From assembly GCF_021191635.1 (NCBI RefSeq), contig NZ_JAIWPR010000006.1, positions 124,001 to 188,000 of the forward strand: a DNA stretch of 64,000 nucleotides. The letters run 5' to 3'. Shown here piece by piece: positions 43,570 through 54,737 of the stretch (position 1 is the stretch's first letter; each line of letters begins with the position of its first letter). The translations under genes and the position numbers were made by a program. The notes beneath the pieces are model-generated. The model saw nothing but the letters and a program-made list of their open reading frames with translations. It was not told the DNA's origin and ran no database searches. Origin of the DNA: Alterluteimonas quercicellularis. GTDB lineage: Bacteria; Pseudomonadota; Gammaproteobacteria; Xanthomonadales; Xanthomonadaceae.

Positions 43570-45842
43570 GGCAGCGCCGCGGCGGCGGCGACGATGTCGT
43601 CCTCGGACGGGATCACCAGGAACGCCGCGCCGGCCAGCGGGGGGCTGGTGGCGGCGCCGCCCACGCGCTTCAGCGGCCGGTCGCCGCGGCCGGCCTCGAC
43701 GACCGCGGTGACGATGCCCTCCCCCACCCCGGCGCTGCGCCGGCCCTCGTCGACCACCAGGATGCGCGCGCACTCCCCGGCATGGCGGGCGATGGCGGCC
43801 TCGTTGAGGGGCACCAGCCAGCGCAGGTCGACCACGCGCACCGCCCAGCCGTGCGCGGCCTCGATCGCGCGCGCGGCGCGCAGGCTCATCGGCACGCCGT
43901 TGCCGAAGGTGAACACCACCAGGTCGGTGGCCTCCGGCGCGTAGACGCGCTCCTCGCCGAAGGCCATCGCCTGGTCCGGCGGCGGATAGGCCGTCAGCCA
44001 GCCGCCGTCGCCCGGCGCATGCAGGTCCTTGGTCATGTACAGCGCGATCGGCTCCAGGAACGCGCACACGCGCCCGTCCACCTTCGCCAGCGCCATCAGC
44101 GTGCGCAGCATCGTCGCGGCGTCGTCGCCGCGCGAGGGGCAGCCGACGACCAGGCCGGGAATGTCGCGCAGCGCGGTGACCGAGTTGTCGTTGTGGAAGT
44201 GGCCGCCGAAGCCGCGCTGGTAGCCGAGCGAGGCGATGCGCATCACCATCGGGTTGCGGTACTGGCCGTTGCTGAAGAACGACAGGCTGGCGGCCTCGCC
44301 GCGAATCTGGTCGCAGGCGTTGTGGAAGTAGGCCAGGTACTGGATTTCGGGCAGCGGCAGCAGGCCCAGGTTGGCGTAGCCCTGGGCCATGCCGAGGATC
44401 ATGGTCTCGTCGAGCAGCGTATTGAACACGCGCCTCGGGCCGAAGGCCTTCTGCAGGCCCTTGGTCACGGTGTACACCCCGCCCTTCTGCGCCACGTCCT
44501 CGCCGAACAGCAGCGCCTCGGCGTGCTTGAGCAGCAGGTCGTGCAGGGCGTTGTTGATCTGGATCGCCAGGTGCCGCGGCGGCTGCCGCTCCGGCAGCTT
44601 CTCCTCGCCGCCGAACACGGCCGCGCGCGCGGCGGCGTGCTCGAAGCGCGTCGCCTCGGCCCGCACGGCGTCGGGCGTGTACGGCGCCAGCGGCGCCACT
44701 ACCTCGGCCAGCGTCGTCAGCCGCGGCCGGCGGTCCGCGGCCTCGGCCGCCTCGAAGCACTGCGCGCGCGTGGCCTCGTACAGGTCGAGGATCGCCCGCT
44801 TCGTCATCAACCCCGACGCCAGCGCGATCGCCGCGCTGCGCAGCAGCGGGTCGGTCGCCTCCACCGCGCACAGTTCGGGGATCGAGCGCCACTCGATCTC
44901 GAAGTCGGTGCCGGCGTGGCCCATGATGCGGGTGGTGCGCAGGTGCAGGAAGGTCGGCCGGCGGGTGCGGCGGCAGTGCTCGACCGCGCGCTGCACGTCG
45001 CCGTAGCCGGCCGCCAGATCCAGGCCGTCGGCGGCGAAGTAGTCCAGGTCCGGGCGCGCGGAGAAGTTGCGCGCGATCCAGCCGTCGGGCGTCTTGACCG
45101 AGATGCCGATGCCGTTGTCCTCGCACACGAACAGCACCGGCGCCGGCAGCTTCTGGTAGGCGGTCCAGGCGGCGGCGTTGAACGCGGTCTGCGCGGTGGC
45201 GTGGTTGCTCGACGCGTCGCCGAACGAGCAGATCGCGATGCTGTCGTCCGGCACCGGCAGCGCGTGGCCGATGCGGCGGCCGTGCTCGATGGCGATCGCG
45301 GTGCCCAGCGCCTTGGGCAGGTGCGAGGCGATGGTGGAGGTCTGCGGCAGCACCCACAGCGGCTTGCTGCCCCAGACCTTGTGGCGGCCGCCGCTGGCCG
45401 GATCGTCCCGGCTGGCGGCGAACGACAGCGCGGAATCCATCACCGGGTCCAGGCCGGGCAGCTTGCGGAAGCGCTCGGCCATGAAGCCGCCGCTGCGGTA
45501 GTGCAGGAACGCGGGATCGGTGTGGCGGGCCAGCCGCGCGACCATCGCGTTGCCCTCGTGGCCGCTGGAGCCGATGGTGTAGAAGACCTTGTTCTGCACG
45601 CGCAGCACGCGTGCCATCAGGTCCAGGTGGCGGCTGATCAGCTGCGAGCGGAACAGCTCGCCGAAGCCGTGCGCGTCGAGCGCGCTGCCGGGCAGCACCG
45701 GCGCATCCGCGGCCGGCGGCGTCGCGGCGGCGGCGCCGTCCCAGTCGCGCACGAACTCCTGGAAGTTCGCGTCGCAGATCTCGGCGCGGTTGAGGCCGCG
45801 CATGCGGGCGGGGATCGGATCGGGAACGCGGCGGAAGCTCAT
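43566..45842 (-). CDS. Fused alpha/beta thiamine-dependent 2-oxoacid dehydrogenase E1
   Basis: A 758-aa polypeptide joining an E1 alpha part (about 1-400) and an E1 beta part (about 430-758) of the branched-chain/acetoin dehydrogenase type. The alpha part has the TPP motif FGDASSNHATAQTAFN ending in VCEDNGIGISV. The beta part has FGEDVAQKGGVYTVTKGL, FNTLLDETMILGMAQGYANLG and HNDNSV. Such fused E1s oxidatively decarboxylate 2-oxoacids (2-oxoisovalerate-like), but the E2 and E3 partners are not in the window. ATG at 45842 (MSFRRVPDP). The stop codon is inside a 23-bp repeat. Confidence 0.9.
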   Translation of the reverse strand: MSFRRVPDPIPARMRGLNRAEICDANFQEFVRDWDGAAAATPPAADAPVLPGSALDAHGFGELFRSQLISRHLDLMARVLRVQNKVFYTIGSSGHEGNAMVARLARHTDPAFLHYRSGGFMAERFRKLPGLDPVMDSALSFAASRDDPASGGRHKVWGSKPLWVLPQTSTIASHLPKALGTAIAIEHGRRIGHALPVPDDSIAICSFGDASSNHATAQTAFNAAAWTAYQKLPAPVLFVCEDNGIGISVKTPDGWIARNFSARPDLDYFAADGLDLAAGYGDVQRAVEHCRRTRRPTFLHLRTTRIMGHAGTDFEIEWRSIPELCAVEATDPLLRSAAIALASGLMTKRAILDLYEATRAQCFEAAEAADRRPRLTTLAEVVAPLAPYTPDAVRAEATRFEHAAARAAVFGGEEKLPERQPPRHLAIQINNALHDLLLKHAEALLFGEDVAQKGGVYTVTKGLQKAFGPRRVFNTLLDETMILGMAQGYANLGLLPLPEIQYLAYFHNACDQIRGEAASLSFFSNGQYRNPMVMRIASLGYQRGFGGHFHNDNSVTALRDIPGLVVGCPSRGDDAATMLRTLMALAKVDGRVCAFLEPIALYMTKDLHAPGDGGWLTAYPPPDQAMAFGEERVYAPEATDLVVFTFGNGVPMSLRAARAIEAAHGWAVRVVDLRWLVPLNEAAIARHAGECARILVVDEGRRSAGVGEGIVTAVVEAGRGDRPLKRVGGAATSPPLAGAAFLVIPSEDDIVAAAAALP

Positions 45843-45869
45843 CGGCGGGCGGGCGAGGTCGGGAGGGGG

Positions 45870-46562
45870 TCAGTCCGCGGCGGCCAGCCGCGCGGCGGCC
45901 TCGGCGGTCGGCGCGGGCAGCGGGCGGTAGCCGGGCGTGGCGGCCACGCGCGCCAGCCAGTCGCGCAGCGCGGGATAGCCGGCGAGGTCGAAGCCGCCGT
46001 CGGCGGCGACGGCGGTGTACGCCGACAGCGCGATGTCGGCGATGCCGTAGGCGGGTCCGGTGAACCAGGGCTGCGCGCCCAGGTGCCGCTCCATCACCGC
46101 CAGCGCCGCGTGGCCGCGCGCCTGCAGCGCCGGCAGTTCGGCGCGGCGCGACGAACCGGCCGGCGTCCAGCCGCGGACGAAGCGGGCCACGGCGATGTAC
46201 GGCTCGTGGCTGTACTGTTCGAAGAACAGCCACGACAGCGCCTGCGCGCGCTGCCAGGCGTCGGCCGGCAGGTAGGGCGTGCCCTCGGCCAGCCACACCA
46301 GCATGGCGTTGGACTCGACCAGCACCGCGCCGTCGGCGCGCTCCAGCACCGGCACCTTGCCGTTGGGGTTGCGGGCGAGGAATTCCGCGGTGCGGGTGGC
46401 GCCGCCGGGGCTGTCGACATCGACCCAGCGGTACGGGCGGCCCAGCTGTTCCAGCAGCAGCCGCGGCTTGTGGCAGTTGCCCGAGGACGCGTAGCCGTAC
46501 AGGGTGATCGCCGCGCGCCCTGTGTCCGCACCTCGCGCCTCCCCCGCCTCCAGCGTACTCAC
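45870..46562 (-). CDS. Glutathione S-transferase family protein
   Basis: A 230-aa GST. The N-terminal thioredoxin-like domain has YGYASSGNCHKPRLLLEQL, NPNGKVPVLE with the cis-Pro, and ESNAMLVWLAE with the conserved Glu-Ser. A helical C-terminal domain has WFTGPAYGIADIALSAY. The likely catalytic residue is Ser or Cys in SSGNC, not Tyr. The GTG at 46562 overlaps the GNAT stop (GTGA), so the two are coupled. Substrate unknown. Confidence 0.87.
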   Translation of the reverse strand: MSTLEAGEARGADTGRAAITLYGYASSGNCHKPRLLLEQLGRPYRWVDVDSPGGATRTAEFLARNPNGKVPVLERADGAVLVESNAMLVWLAEGTPYLPADAWQRAQALSWLFFEQYSHEPYIAVARFVRGWTPAGSSRRAELPALQARGHAALAVMERHLGAQPWFTGPAYGIADIALSAYTAVAADGGFDLAGYPALRDWLARVAATPGYRPLPAPTAEAAARLAAAD

Positions 46563-47119
46563 CGCACGGCTTCCCGCCGCGCGCGCCACTGCGCGGCGCT
46601 CTGGCGCCAGACCTCGACCGGATGGTCCTCGAACGGCGGCGGCAGCCGCCCCGGGCCGCTGTTGACGGCGCCCAGCCGCTGCGCGAGGCGCTGCGAGGCG
46701 AGGTTGGCGGGATCGATGCAATGGATCACCTCGTCCCAGCCCAGCGCGTCGAACGCCCAGTCGATCGTTGCGGTCGCCGCTTCGAGCGCGTAGCCGCGGC
46801 CCCAGGCGTCGGGGTGGAAGGAGTAGCCGATCTCGTTGCCCGGCCAGCCCTCCGGCCGCCAGGGACCGACCTGCCCCAGCCAGCGGCCGCTGGCGCGCTC
46901 GACCACCGAGAACATGGCGAAGCCCTGGACCAGCCAGGCGCCGGGCATCTGCAGGAAGCGCCGCCAGGCGGCGGCGCGCGGGATGTGTCCGCCGATGTAG
47001 CGCGCGGCCGCTTCGTCGGCGAGCAGCTCGGCGTAGCGGTCGAAGTCCTCGATCCGCGGCAGGCGCAGGGTCAGCCGCGCGGTGCGCAGTTCCGGTCCAG
47101 CGAAGTCGACGTTCGGCAT
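46559..47119 (-). CDS. GNAT-family acetyltransferase, RimJ/RimL type
   Basis: A 186-aa acetyltransferase starting ELRTARLTLRLPRIEDFDRYAELLAD. It has EIGYSFHPDAWGRGYALEA (acetyl-CoA motif R/GxGxG variant) and HCIDPANLASQRLAQRLGA. RimJ/L-type members acetylate N-termini or small amines; the target is unknown. It lies 41 nt after gcdH on the same strand and overlaps the GST gene. Confidence 0.87.
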   Translation of the reverse strand: MPNVDFAGPELRTARLTLRLPRIEDFDRYAELLADEAAARYIGGHIPRAAAWRRFLQMPGAWLVQGFAMFSVVERASGRWLGQVGPWRPEGWPGNEIGYSFHPDAWGRGYALEAATATIDWAFDALGWDEVIHCIDPANLASQRLAQRLGAVNSGPGRLPPPFEDHPVEVWRQSAAQWRARREAVR

Positions 47120-47160
47120 GCCGGTGATTCCCGTTCTGGCGGAGGACGCGCGCGGCGCCC

Positions 47161-48324
<1,164 letters not shown>

Positions 48325-48479
48325 GGCGGTCGCGGGTTCCGGAAAACCGCGATTGTATCGCCCCGCCCGGCCCCGCACCCTGCCCGCCGGGCCGGCGACC
48401 GCGCGGATGGGCCTGGGGCCGCCGGAGCGTCGTCCGGGGCCTGAACCCAGGAGAGCGCGCGGTGCGCAGGAAAGGCCCC

Positions 48480-48545
48480 GTCGCGCGCGAGCGCGCTCCT
48501 ACGACCGGATCGTCGTTTACCCGTAGGAGCGCACTCGCGCGCGAC
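48480..48545. repeat. Inverted pair of 23-bp repeats downstream of dnaE2
   Basis: A reverse copy (48480-48502) and a forward copy (48523-48545) point away from each other across 20 nt, the opposite arrangement from most pairs here. A further decayed arm lies near 48450. The pair is between dnaE2 (end) and gcdH (start). Confidence 0.88.
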
Positions 48546-48587
48546 TGTCGTCGGGCCGCCCGGTTCCGCGATCCCCGGATCGACCTT

Positions 48588-51500
48588 CTAGTGGAAGTCC
48601 CGCGAGGGCGCGCGCAGGTCGCCCAGCAGGTGGCTGAGGTCGTCGAGGTCGCCGGCGATCAGGTGCGAGACCCCGTCCACCCGCTCCCAGCGCCCGCGTA
48701 CGGCCATCACCCGCGATTCCAGCAGCGCGCGCCGGCGGCGCATCGCCAGGTGCGGCCAGACGATCACGTTGATCATGCCGTGCTCGTCCTCCAGGGTGAC
48801 GAAGATCGTGCCCTTGGCGGTGGCCGGGCGCTGGCGCTGGGTGACCAGCCCGGCGACGTGCACGCCGCTGCCGTGGCGGCGCTGCTGCAGCTCGCGCAGG
48901 CCGAGGATGCGGCGCTCGGACAGCCGCGGGCGCAGCAACGCCATGGGATGGGCGCGCAGGGTCAGGCCCACGCTGCCGTAGTCGGCCAGGATCTCCTCGC
49001 CCGCGCGCGGCGCCGGCAGCGCCACCGCCGACTCGCCCGGGCTGCCCGGCAGCAGCGGCAGCCGGCGCTCGATGCCCGACACCTCCCAGCGCGCGGCGTT
49101 GCGGTGGCCGGCCAGGCCGCGCAGCGCGTCGGCTTCGGCCAGCGCGGTGCGCGCCTTCTCGTCGAGGCCGGCGCGCAGGCACAGGTCGGCCACGTCCGCG
49201 AAGGGGCGCGCCTCGCGGGCGGCCACGATCCGCGTCCCGGCGGCTTCCGACAGCCCGCGCACCTGGCGCAGGCCGAGGCGGATCGCCGGCTGCTCGCCGG
49301 GATCGTGCTCGTCGCCCCAGGGGCGGCCGCCGACCAGGGCGTTGTCCCAGCCGCTGCGGCGCACGTCCACCGGCAGCACCCGCACCGCCTCGCGCTCCGG
49401 GCTGCCGCGCAGCGCGTCCTGCACGATCTGGCTGGGCGAGTAGAAGCCCATCGGCTGCGCGTTGAGCAGGCCGCAGGCGAAGGCGGCCGGCTCGTGGCGC
49501 TTGAGCCAGCAGCTGGCGTAGACCAGCTTGGCGAACGAGGCGGCGTGGCTCTGCGGGAAGCCGTAGGAGCCGAAGCCCTTGATCTGCTCGAAGATCTGGT
49601 CGATGAACTCGGGCGAGTAGTCCCTGGCCATCATCCGTTCGCGCACGCGCTGGCGGTGGGACTCCATGTCGCCGCCGCGGCGCCAGGCGGCCATCGAGCG
49701 GCGCAGGTTGTCGGCCTCGCTGTCGGTGTAGTCGGCCGCGTGCATCAGCAGCTCCATCACCTGTTCCTGGAACAGCGGCACGCCCAGGGTCGGCGCCAGG
49801 ATGTCGCGCACCTCCTGCGAGGGATAGGTCACCTGCTCGCGGCCCTGTCGCCGGCGCAGGTAGGGATGCACCATGTCGCCCTGGATCGGGCCGGGGCGCA
49901 CGATCGCCACCTCCACCACGAGGTCGTAGAAGCAGGCGGGCTTGAGCCGCGGCAGCATGGCCATCTGCGCGCGCGACTCGATCTGGAACACGCCCACGGT
50001 GTCGGCACGCTGGATCATCGCGTAGGTCCTGTCATCCTCGCGCGGGAGCGTGGCCAGCTCGAAGGCGCGGCCGCGGTGCGCGCGGACCAGGTCGAGGGTC
50101 TTGCGGATGCAGGTGAGCATGCCCAGCGCCAGGCAGTCGACCTTGAGCAGCTTCATCGTCTCCAGGTCGTCCTTGTCCCACTGGATGATGGTGCGCTCGG
50201 GCATGGCGGCGTTCTCCACCGGCACCACGTCCGACAACGGCCCGTCGGAGATCACGAAGCCGCCGACGTGCTGGGACAGGTGCCGCGGGCGGTCGCGCAG
50301 CATCTCCGTCACCGCCAGTACCCGCGCGATCAGCGGGTTGTCCGGATCGAAGCCGGCCTCGCGGATGCGCTGCTCCATCGGCGTCTCGCCGTTGCCCCAG
50401 CCGTAGCAGTTGGCCAGCAGGGCGATCTGGTCCGGCGGCAGCCCGAAGGCCTTGGCCACGTCGCGCACCGCGCTCTTGCCGCGGTAGGAGATGACCGTGG
50501 CAGCCAGCGCGGCACGCGTGCGGCCGTACTTGGCGTAGACGTACTGGATGACCTCCTCGCGGCGCTCGTGCTCGAAGTCGACGTCGATGTCCGGCGGCTC
50601 GTCGCGCTGCTCGGAGAGGAAGCGCGCCATCAGCAGCCGGGTCTCGTCGGGGTTGACCGCGGTGATGCCCAGCGCGTAGCAGACCGCGGAGTTGGCCGAA
50701 GAACCGCGCCCCTGGCACAGGATGCCGCGCGAGCGCGCGTAGCGGACCACGTCCTGCACGGTCAGGAAGAACGCCTCGTAGCCCTTGCGCGCGATCAGCC
50801 CCAGCTCCTGGTCGATCTGCTCGCGCACCTTGCGCGGCGCGCCCTGCGGCCAGCGCTCGGCCAGGCCCTGCTCGGTCAGCTCGCGCAGCCAGGTGGCGGG
50901 CGTCCGCCCCTCGGGCACCAGCTCGCGCGGATAGCGGTAGCGCACCTCGCGCAGGTCGAAGCGGCAGCGCCGCGCCAGCGCCACGGCCTCGTCCAGCAGC
51001 GCGGGCGGGTAGATGTTGCCCAGCGCGCGCCGGCTGCGCAGGTGGCGCTCGCCGTTGCGGAACAGGTGCGCACCGCACTCGGCCAGCGGCAGGCCGTGGC
51101 GGATCGCGGTCAGCGTGTCCTGCAGCACGCGCGCGCGGCGCGTGGCCATGTGCGCGTCGCCGCAGGCCAGCGCCGGCATGTCCAGCGACTGCGCCAGCGC
51201 CAGCAGGGCCTGCAGGCGCGCCGCGTCGTCGCGCTCGCGGTGCAGCTCCACCGCCAGCCGCGCCCGCTCGCCGAACAGCGCCCGCAGCCAGGCGCCCTCG
51301 CCGCGGTCGGGCTCGGCACCCGGCAGCCACAGCGCGAACAGGCCGGCGGCGCCGGCGCCCAGCGCCGCTTCCACGTCGGCTCGGGCGAGGCGGTAGCGGC
51401 CCTTGGGCGCGGCGCGCCGGGCGGCGGTGATCAGGCCGCACAGCGCCGCGTAGCCGGCGGCGTCCTCGACCAGCAGCACGCACCGCAGGCCGTCCTCCAG

Positions 51501-51830
51501 CGCGAACTCGCTGCCCACGATCAGCCGCACGCCGGTGGCCTCGGCCGCCTCCAGCGCGCGCACGATGCCGGCCAGCGAGCACTCGTCGGTGATCGCCAGC
51601 GCCTCGTAGCCGCACTGCGCCGCGCGCGCGAACAGCGCCTCGGCGCTGGAGGCGCCGCGCAGGAAGGAGAAGTCGGACAGGCAGTGCAGCTCGGCGCAGG
51701 CCGGCAGACCGTCGTCGCCGCCGATCGCGTCGTTGGCCGCCTCGCGCAGGCGCGCGCCGACCGTCCAGGCCCGCGGCGGCCGCCCGCCGGGGGTGTCGCG
51801 ATCGACGCCGTCCCAGTGGTGATCGGTCAT
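48588..51830 (-). CDS. dnaE2: Error-prone DNA polymerase III alpha (DnaE2/ImuC)
   Basis: A 1080-aa C-family polymerase of the SOS mutasome. The N-terminal PHP domain begins [16 protein letters not shown]. The palm has [21 protein letters not shown] and the catalytic [15 protein letters not shown], followed by [25 protein letters not shown]-terminal OB fold has [32 protein letters not shown] at 51830 (MTDHHWDG) is chosen over an upstream 51851 opening. It is the last gene of lexA-imuA-imuB-dnaE2. Confidence 0.96.
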   Translation of the reverse strand: MTDHHWDGVDRDTPGGRPPRAWTVGARLREAANDAIGGDDGLPACAELHCLSDFSFLRGASSAEALFARAAQCGYEALAITDECSLAGIVRALEAAEATGVRLIVGSEFALEDGLRCVLLVEDAAGYAALCGLITAARRAAPKGRYRLARADVEAALGAGAAGLFALWLPGAEPDRGEGAWLRALFGERARLAVELHRERDDAARLQALLALAQSLDMPALACGDAHMATRRARVLQDTLTAIRHGLPLAECGAHLFRNGERHLRSRRALGNIYPPALLDEAVALARRCRFDLREVRYRYPRELVPEGRTPATWLRELTEQGLAERWPQGAPRKVREQIDQELGLIARKGYEAFFLTVQDVVRYARSRGILCQGRGSSANSAVCYALGITAVNPDETRLLMARFLSEQRDEPPDIDVDFEHERREEVIQYVYAKYGRTRAALAATVISYRGKSAVRDVAKAFGLPPDQIALLANCYGWGNGETPMEQRIREAGFDPDNPLIARVLAVTEMLRDRPRHLSQHVGGFVISDGPLSDVVPVENAAMPERTIIQWDKDDLETMKLLKVDCLALGMLTCIRKTLDLVRAHRGRAFELATLPREDDRTYAMIQRADTVGVFQIESRAQMAMLPRLKPACFYDLVVEVAIVRPGPIQGDMVHPYLRRRQGREQVTYPSQEVRDILAPTLGVPLFQEQVMELLMHAADYTDSEADNLRRSMAAWRRGGDMESHRQRVRERMMARDYSPEFIDQIFEQIKGFGSYGFPQSHAASFAKLVYASCWLKRHEPAAFACGLLNAQPMGFYSPSQIVQDALRGSPEREAVRVLPVDVRRSGWDNALVGGRPWGDEHDPGEQPAIRLGLRQVRGLSEAAGTRIVAAREARPFADVADLCLRAGLDEKARTALAEADALRGLAGHRNAARWEVSGIERRLPLLPGSPGESAVALPAPRAGEEILADYGSVGLTLRAHPMALLRPRLSERRILGLRELQQRRHGSGVHVAGLVTQRQRPATAKGTIFVTLEDEHGMINVIVWPHLAMRRRRALLESRVMAVRGRWERVDGVSHLIAGDLDDLSHLLGDLRAPSRDFH

Positions 51831-51865
51831 GGCCGCGGCCGCCAGCCGCAACTCCGGCGCCCCCT

Positions 51866-52010
51866 GTAGGAGCGCGCGCGCGCGCGACGGGCGTTAAAAA
51901 ACGCCCCACACAAATAAACAAATCGCGCCAGCGCCCAGGCGCCCCCGCGCGGCGCCCCCCCCCCCCCCCCCCCCCCCACCCCCGCCCCCCCCCCCCCCCC
52001 GCTCCTGCGG
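51866..52010. repeat. Poly-C tract flanked by 23-bp repeat remnants between imuB and dnaE2
   Basis: A forward repeat copy (51866-51886) and the outer end of a reverse copy (CTCCTGC, 52002-52008) enclose a spacer. It contains 23 C (51955-51977), A, 5 C, G and 16 C (51985-52000). The 46-nt homopolymer-like stretch is unique in the window. The 209-nt intergenic space holds no other feature. Confidence 0.85.
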
Positions 52011-52039
52011 ACGGCCAGCGATTCGTTGCGCATCGGCCG

Positions 52040-53458
52040 CTACCCGAACCAGCCGTGCAGCATCCAGCCTTCGCGCGCGCCGGCGGGGGTGTAGGCCCAG
52101 GCGCGCTGCCCCTGGCCGGTGCGCACGACGTAGTAGTCGCGGCGCACGTCCTCGCCGTCCCACCAGCCGCTCTCCAGGCGCTCGGGGCCGGACAGTATCT
52201 CCAGCCGTGCGTCGCGCAGCGGCACCGGGCTCGGCAGCAGCCAGGCCGGCCGCGGCGGCCGCGGCGGCGCGGCGGGGATCGCCGCGCCCTCCCCGTCCAT
52301 CCGCCGCCAGGCGCGCTCGGGGCGCGGGTCGTCGGCCGGCGCGAGCCGGTACACCGCGCCGTCGCCCAGCCGCCCGCGCAGGCGCTCGCGCAGCTGCGGC
52401 CAGGGCATGCCCTGCTGCGCGCGGCGGTCGAACAGGTCGCGGCTGGCGGACACGAACGGCGGCAGCTCGGCGGCGTGCAGGCGCAGCGCCACCACCGGGC
52501 GCTCGATCTGCGCCCGCTCCAGCCGGCTGCGCGCGATCTCGAACAGCAGCGCCGGGTCGCGCTCGGGCGCGAGCAGGCCGATCTCCACCGCGCTGTGGCC
52601 GCGCTCGTGCTCCAGGCGCAGTTCGAAGCGCTGCACGCCGCCGTCGCGGATCGACAGCGCGGTGGCCAGGTCGCCGGTCAGGCGCCGCAGCGGGAACAGC
52701 AGCGCGAGATGGCTCTCGACCTCGTAGCCGAGTTCGACGCGAGCGTCGAAGCGGTCCGGCGGTGCGTACCAGGGCAGCGGATCGTCGGCCTCGCCGTACA
52801 GGCGCGCCAGGTGCGCGGGCAGGTCCGCGCCGAAGCGGCGGCGCACGGCGGCGCCGGGCAGCGCGCGCAGCGCGCCCAGGGTGCGCACGCCCATGCGGTG
52901 CAGGCGCTCGCCGGCCTCGTCCGGCAGGGCGGCGCGGCGCACCGGCACCCGGTCGAGTGCCTCGGCCAGCGCCGCCGGCCGGGGCAGCGCCAGGCCGTCG
53001 CGCACGCCCGCCAGCACGCGCGCCGCGCGCGGCGTGGGCGCCAGCGCGATGCGATGGCGAAAGCCCAGCGCGTCGAGCTCGGCGCGCAGGCGCGCCTCGA
53101 AGCGCGGCCAGGGGCCGAACAGGCGGAAGCTGGCCCCCGCTTCGAGCACGATCGCCCCCGGCCATTCGGCGCTGACCAGCGAGCTGTGGCGATAGGCCCA
53201 GCCGGCCAGGAAACGCTGCGCAGCCGCCTCGCGCGCGGGGTCGTGCTCGACCGTGGCGAACGCCGGCAGCAGCGCGTGCGCGGCCAGCAGCCGCATGCCC
53301 GGGCGCAGGCCGGCCGCGGCCGCGGCGGCGTTGACCGCGTGCAGGCTGCGCAGCTGCGCGGGCCCGGTCGCCAGCGCCAGCGGCGCGTCCGGGTCGGGGA
53401 CGCGCCGCAGCACGGCGTCGAGCGCCAGCTGCGGCAGGAGGATGCAGGCCCAGAGCAT
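52040..53458 (-). CDS. imuB: ImuB, Y-family polymerase-like SOS mutagenesis protein
   Basis: A 472-aa Y-family homologue that acts as the beta-clamp-binding hub between ImuA and DnaE2. The N-terminus (MLWACILLPQLALDAV) and the VLEAGASFRLFGPW segment align with the two catalytic regions of DinB but lack their acidic metal ligands, as expected for an inactive ImuB. The C-terminus ends GWMLHGWFG. It starts 9 nt after imuA. Confidence 0.93.
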   Translation of the reverse strand: MLWACILLPQLALDAVLRRVPDPDAPLALATGPAQLRSLHAVNAAAAAAGLRPGMRLLAAHALLPAFATVEHDPAREAAAQRFLAGWAYRHSSLVSAEWPGAIVLEAGASFRLFGPWPRFEARLRAELDALGFRHRIALAPTPRAARVLAGVRDGLALPRPAALAEALDRVPVRRAALPDEAGERLHRMGVRTLGALRALPGAAVRRRFGADLPAHLARLYGEADDPLPWYAPPDRFDARVELGYEVESHLALLFPLRRLTGDLATALSIRDGGVQRFELRLEHERGHSAVEIGLLAPERDPALLFEIARSRLERAQIERPVVALRLHAAELPPFVSASRDLFDRRAQQGMPWPQLRERLRGRLGDGAVYRLAPADDPRPERAWRRMDGEGAAIPAAPPRPPRPAWLLPSPVPLRDARLEILSGPERLESGWWDGEDVRRDYYVVRTGQGQRAWAYTPAGAREGWMLHGWFG

Positions 53459-53467
53459 GGCGGCGAT

Positions 53468-54079
53468 TCAATGCGCGGCCAGTTGCACGGGCTGCGACGG
53501 CACCCGCCCGCCGCGGCACTTGCGCACGTGCCAGGCGCCGCGCGCCCATTCCAGCCGCAGCGCCGCCGGCGACGGGTTGGCGGCGTGGCGGCGGTCGCGC
53601 AGCGCGAAGGCGCAGCAGTCGCCGCTGTCGGCCGCCACCTGCAGGCGCCGCAGCGCGCGCTCGTCGGCCGACTGCGGCCAGCCCACCACCGCCGCGCAGG
53701 CGCCGCTGCGCAGGCACTGCTCGAAGGCCCACAGGGCGTCGCGCGGCGCGGCCTCCACCACCTGCAGCCAGGCCAGGTCCACGCCGGCGGCCTGCCAGGC
53801 CGGCGCGTAGGGCACGCACGGCGGCGCCACCAGCACCACCGGCTGGCCGGCCGCGGTCAGCCGCGCCAGCGCGGGCAGCAGCAGCGACAGCTCGCCCACG
53901 CCGGCGGCGGGCAGCAGCAGTTCGCTCAGCGCACGCCGCGGCCAGCCGCCCTGCGGCAGGGCCGCGTCGAGCGCGGCATGGCCGGTCGGCTCGCCGTCGG
54001 CGCGAGCGGTGGCCTCGCGCCCGGCCGACCAGACCGTGCGCGCGGCGATCAGCGCGTCCAGGGGCAGGACTTCGCCCAT
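53468..54079 (-). CDS. imuA: ImuA, RecA-like SOS cell-division/translesion accessory protein
   Basis: A 203-aa ImuA (SulA/RecA-like) protein with HAALDAALPQGGWPRRALSELLLP, LSLLLPALARLTAAGQPVVLVAPP and CAAVVGWPQSADERALRRLQVA. No clear Walker A is seen, typical of the shorter ImuA group. The ATG at 54079 overlaps the last base of the lexA stop, so the cassette is tightly coupled. Confidence 0.92.
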   Translation of the reverse strand: MGEVLPLDALIAARTVWSAGREATARADGEPTGHAALDAALPQGGWPRRALSELLLPAAGVGELSLLLPALARLTAAGQPVVLVAPPCVPYAPAWQAAGVDLAWLQVVEAAPRDALWAFEQCLRSGACAAVVGWPQSADERALRRLQVAADSGDCCAFALRDRRHAANPSPAALRLEWARGAWHVRKCRGGRVPSQPVQLAAH

Positions 54080-54678
54080 CAGCCCTGGCGCACCAGCCCG
54101 CAGTACAGCCCTTCGATGGCGAAGTCGGCGCCGCGCGGGATCTCGATCGGCGCATGCGCCGGGTTGCGCGGCAGCAGGCGCAGGCGCTCGCGGGTGCGCT
54201 GCAGCCGCTTGATCGTGAGCTCGCCGTCCAGCCGCGCGACCACGGTCTGGCCGTCGCGCGCGTCCCCGGCGCGGTGCACGCCGACCAGGTCGCCGTCGAG
54301 GATGCCGTCGTCGATCATCGAGTCGCCCTGCACCCGCAGCAGGTAGTCCGGACGCAGCGAGAACAGGCCGCGATCCAGCCACAGCTGCTGGTCGAGGCCG
54401 ATGTCGGGGCCGATCGGCGCGCCCGCCGCCACCCGTCCCAGCACCGGCAGCGGCAGCAGCGCCGGCCGCTCGCCCGCGGCCAGCCGCACGCCGTGGCGCC
54501 GGCCGGGGCGCTCCACCAGGCCGGCTCCGACCAGGGCCTGCACATGCTTCTGCGCGGCGTTGCGCGAAGCGAAGCCGAAGCGCTCGGCGATCTCGGCCAG
54601 GCTCGGCGACTGGCCCTGCGCGGCGCGCTCGCGCAGGAAGGCGAGCACGGCGGCGCGACGGGGGGGGAGCGCATCCAT
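54079..54678 (-). CDS. lexA: LexA repressor of the imuAB-dnaE2 cassette
   Basis: A 199-aa LexA. The N-terminal winged helix is LAFLRERAAQGQSPSLAEIAERFGFASRNAAQKHV. The cleavage site is Ala85-Gly86, and the self-cleavage dyad is Ser120 (GDSMIDDGIL) and Lys158. All catalytic parts are intact. Bacteria of this group often keep a second lexA next to recA, so this copy may control chiefly the mutasome. ATG at 54678 gives the standard length. Confidence 0.95.
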   Translation of the reverse strand: MDALPPRRAAVLAFLRERAAQGQSPSLAEIAERFGFASRNAAQKHVQALVGAGLVERPGRRHGVRLAAGERPALLPLPVLGRVAAGAPIGPDIGLDQQLWLDRGLFSLRPDYLLRVQGDSMIDDGILDGDLVGVHRAGDARDGQTVVARLDGELTIKRLQRTRERLRLLPRNPAHAPIEIPRGADFAIEGLYCGLVRQG

Positions 54679-54737
54679 CGGGGGCACCTTCCGACCGGGA
54701 CGATTCCGCCGAAGCGGAGCCCGGCAACGGTTGCCGG

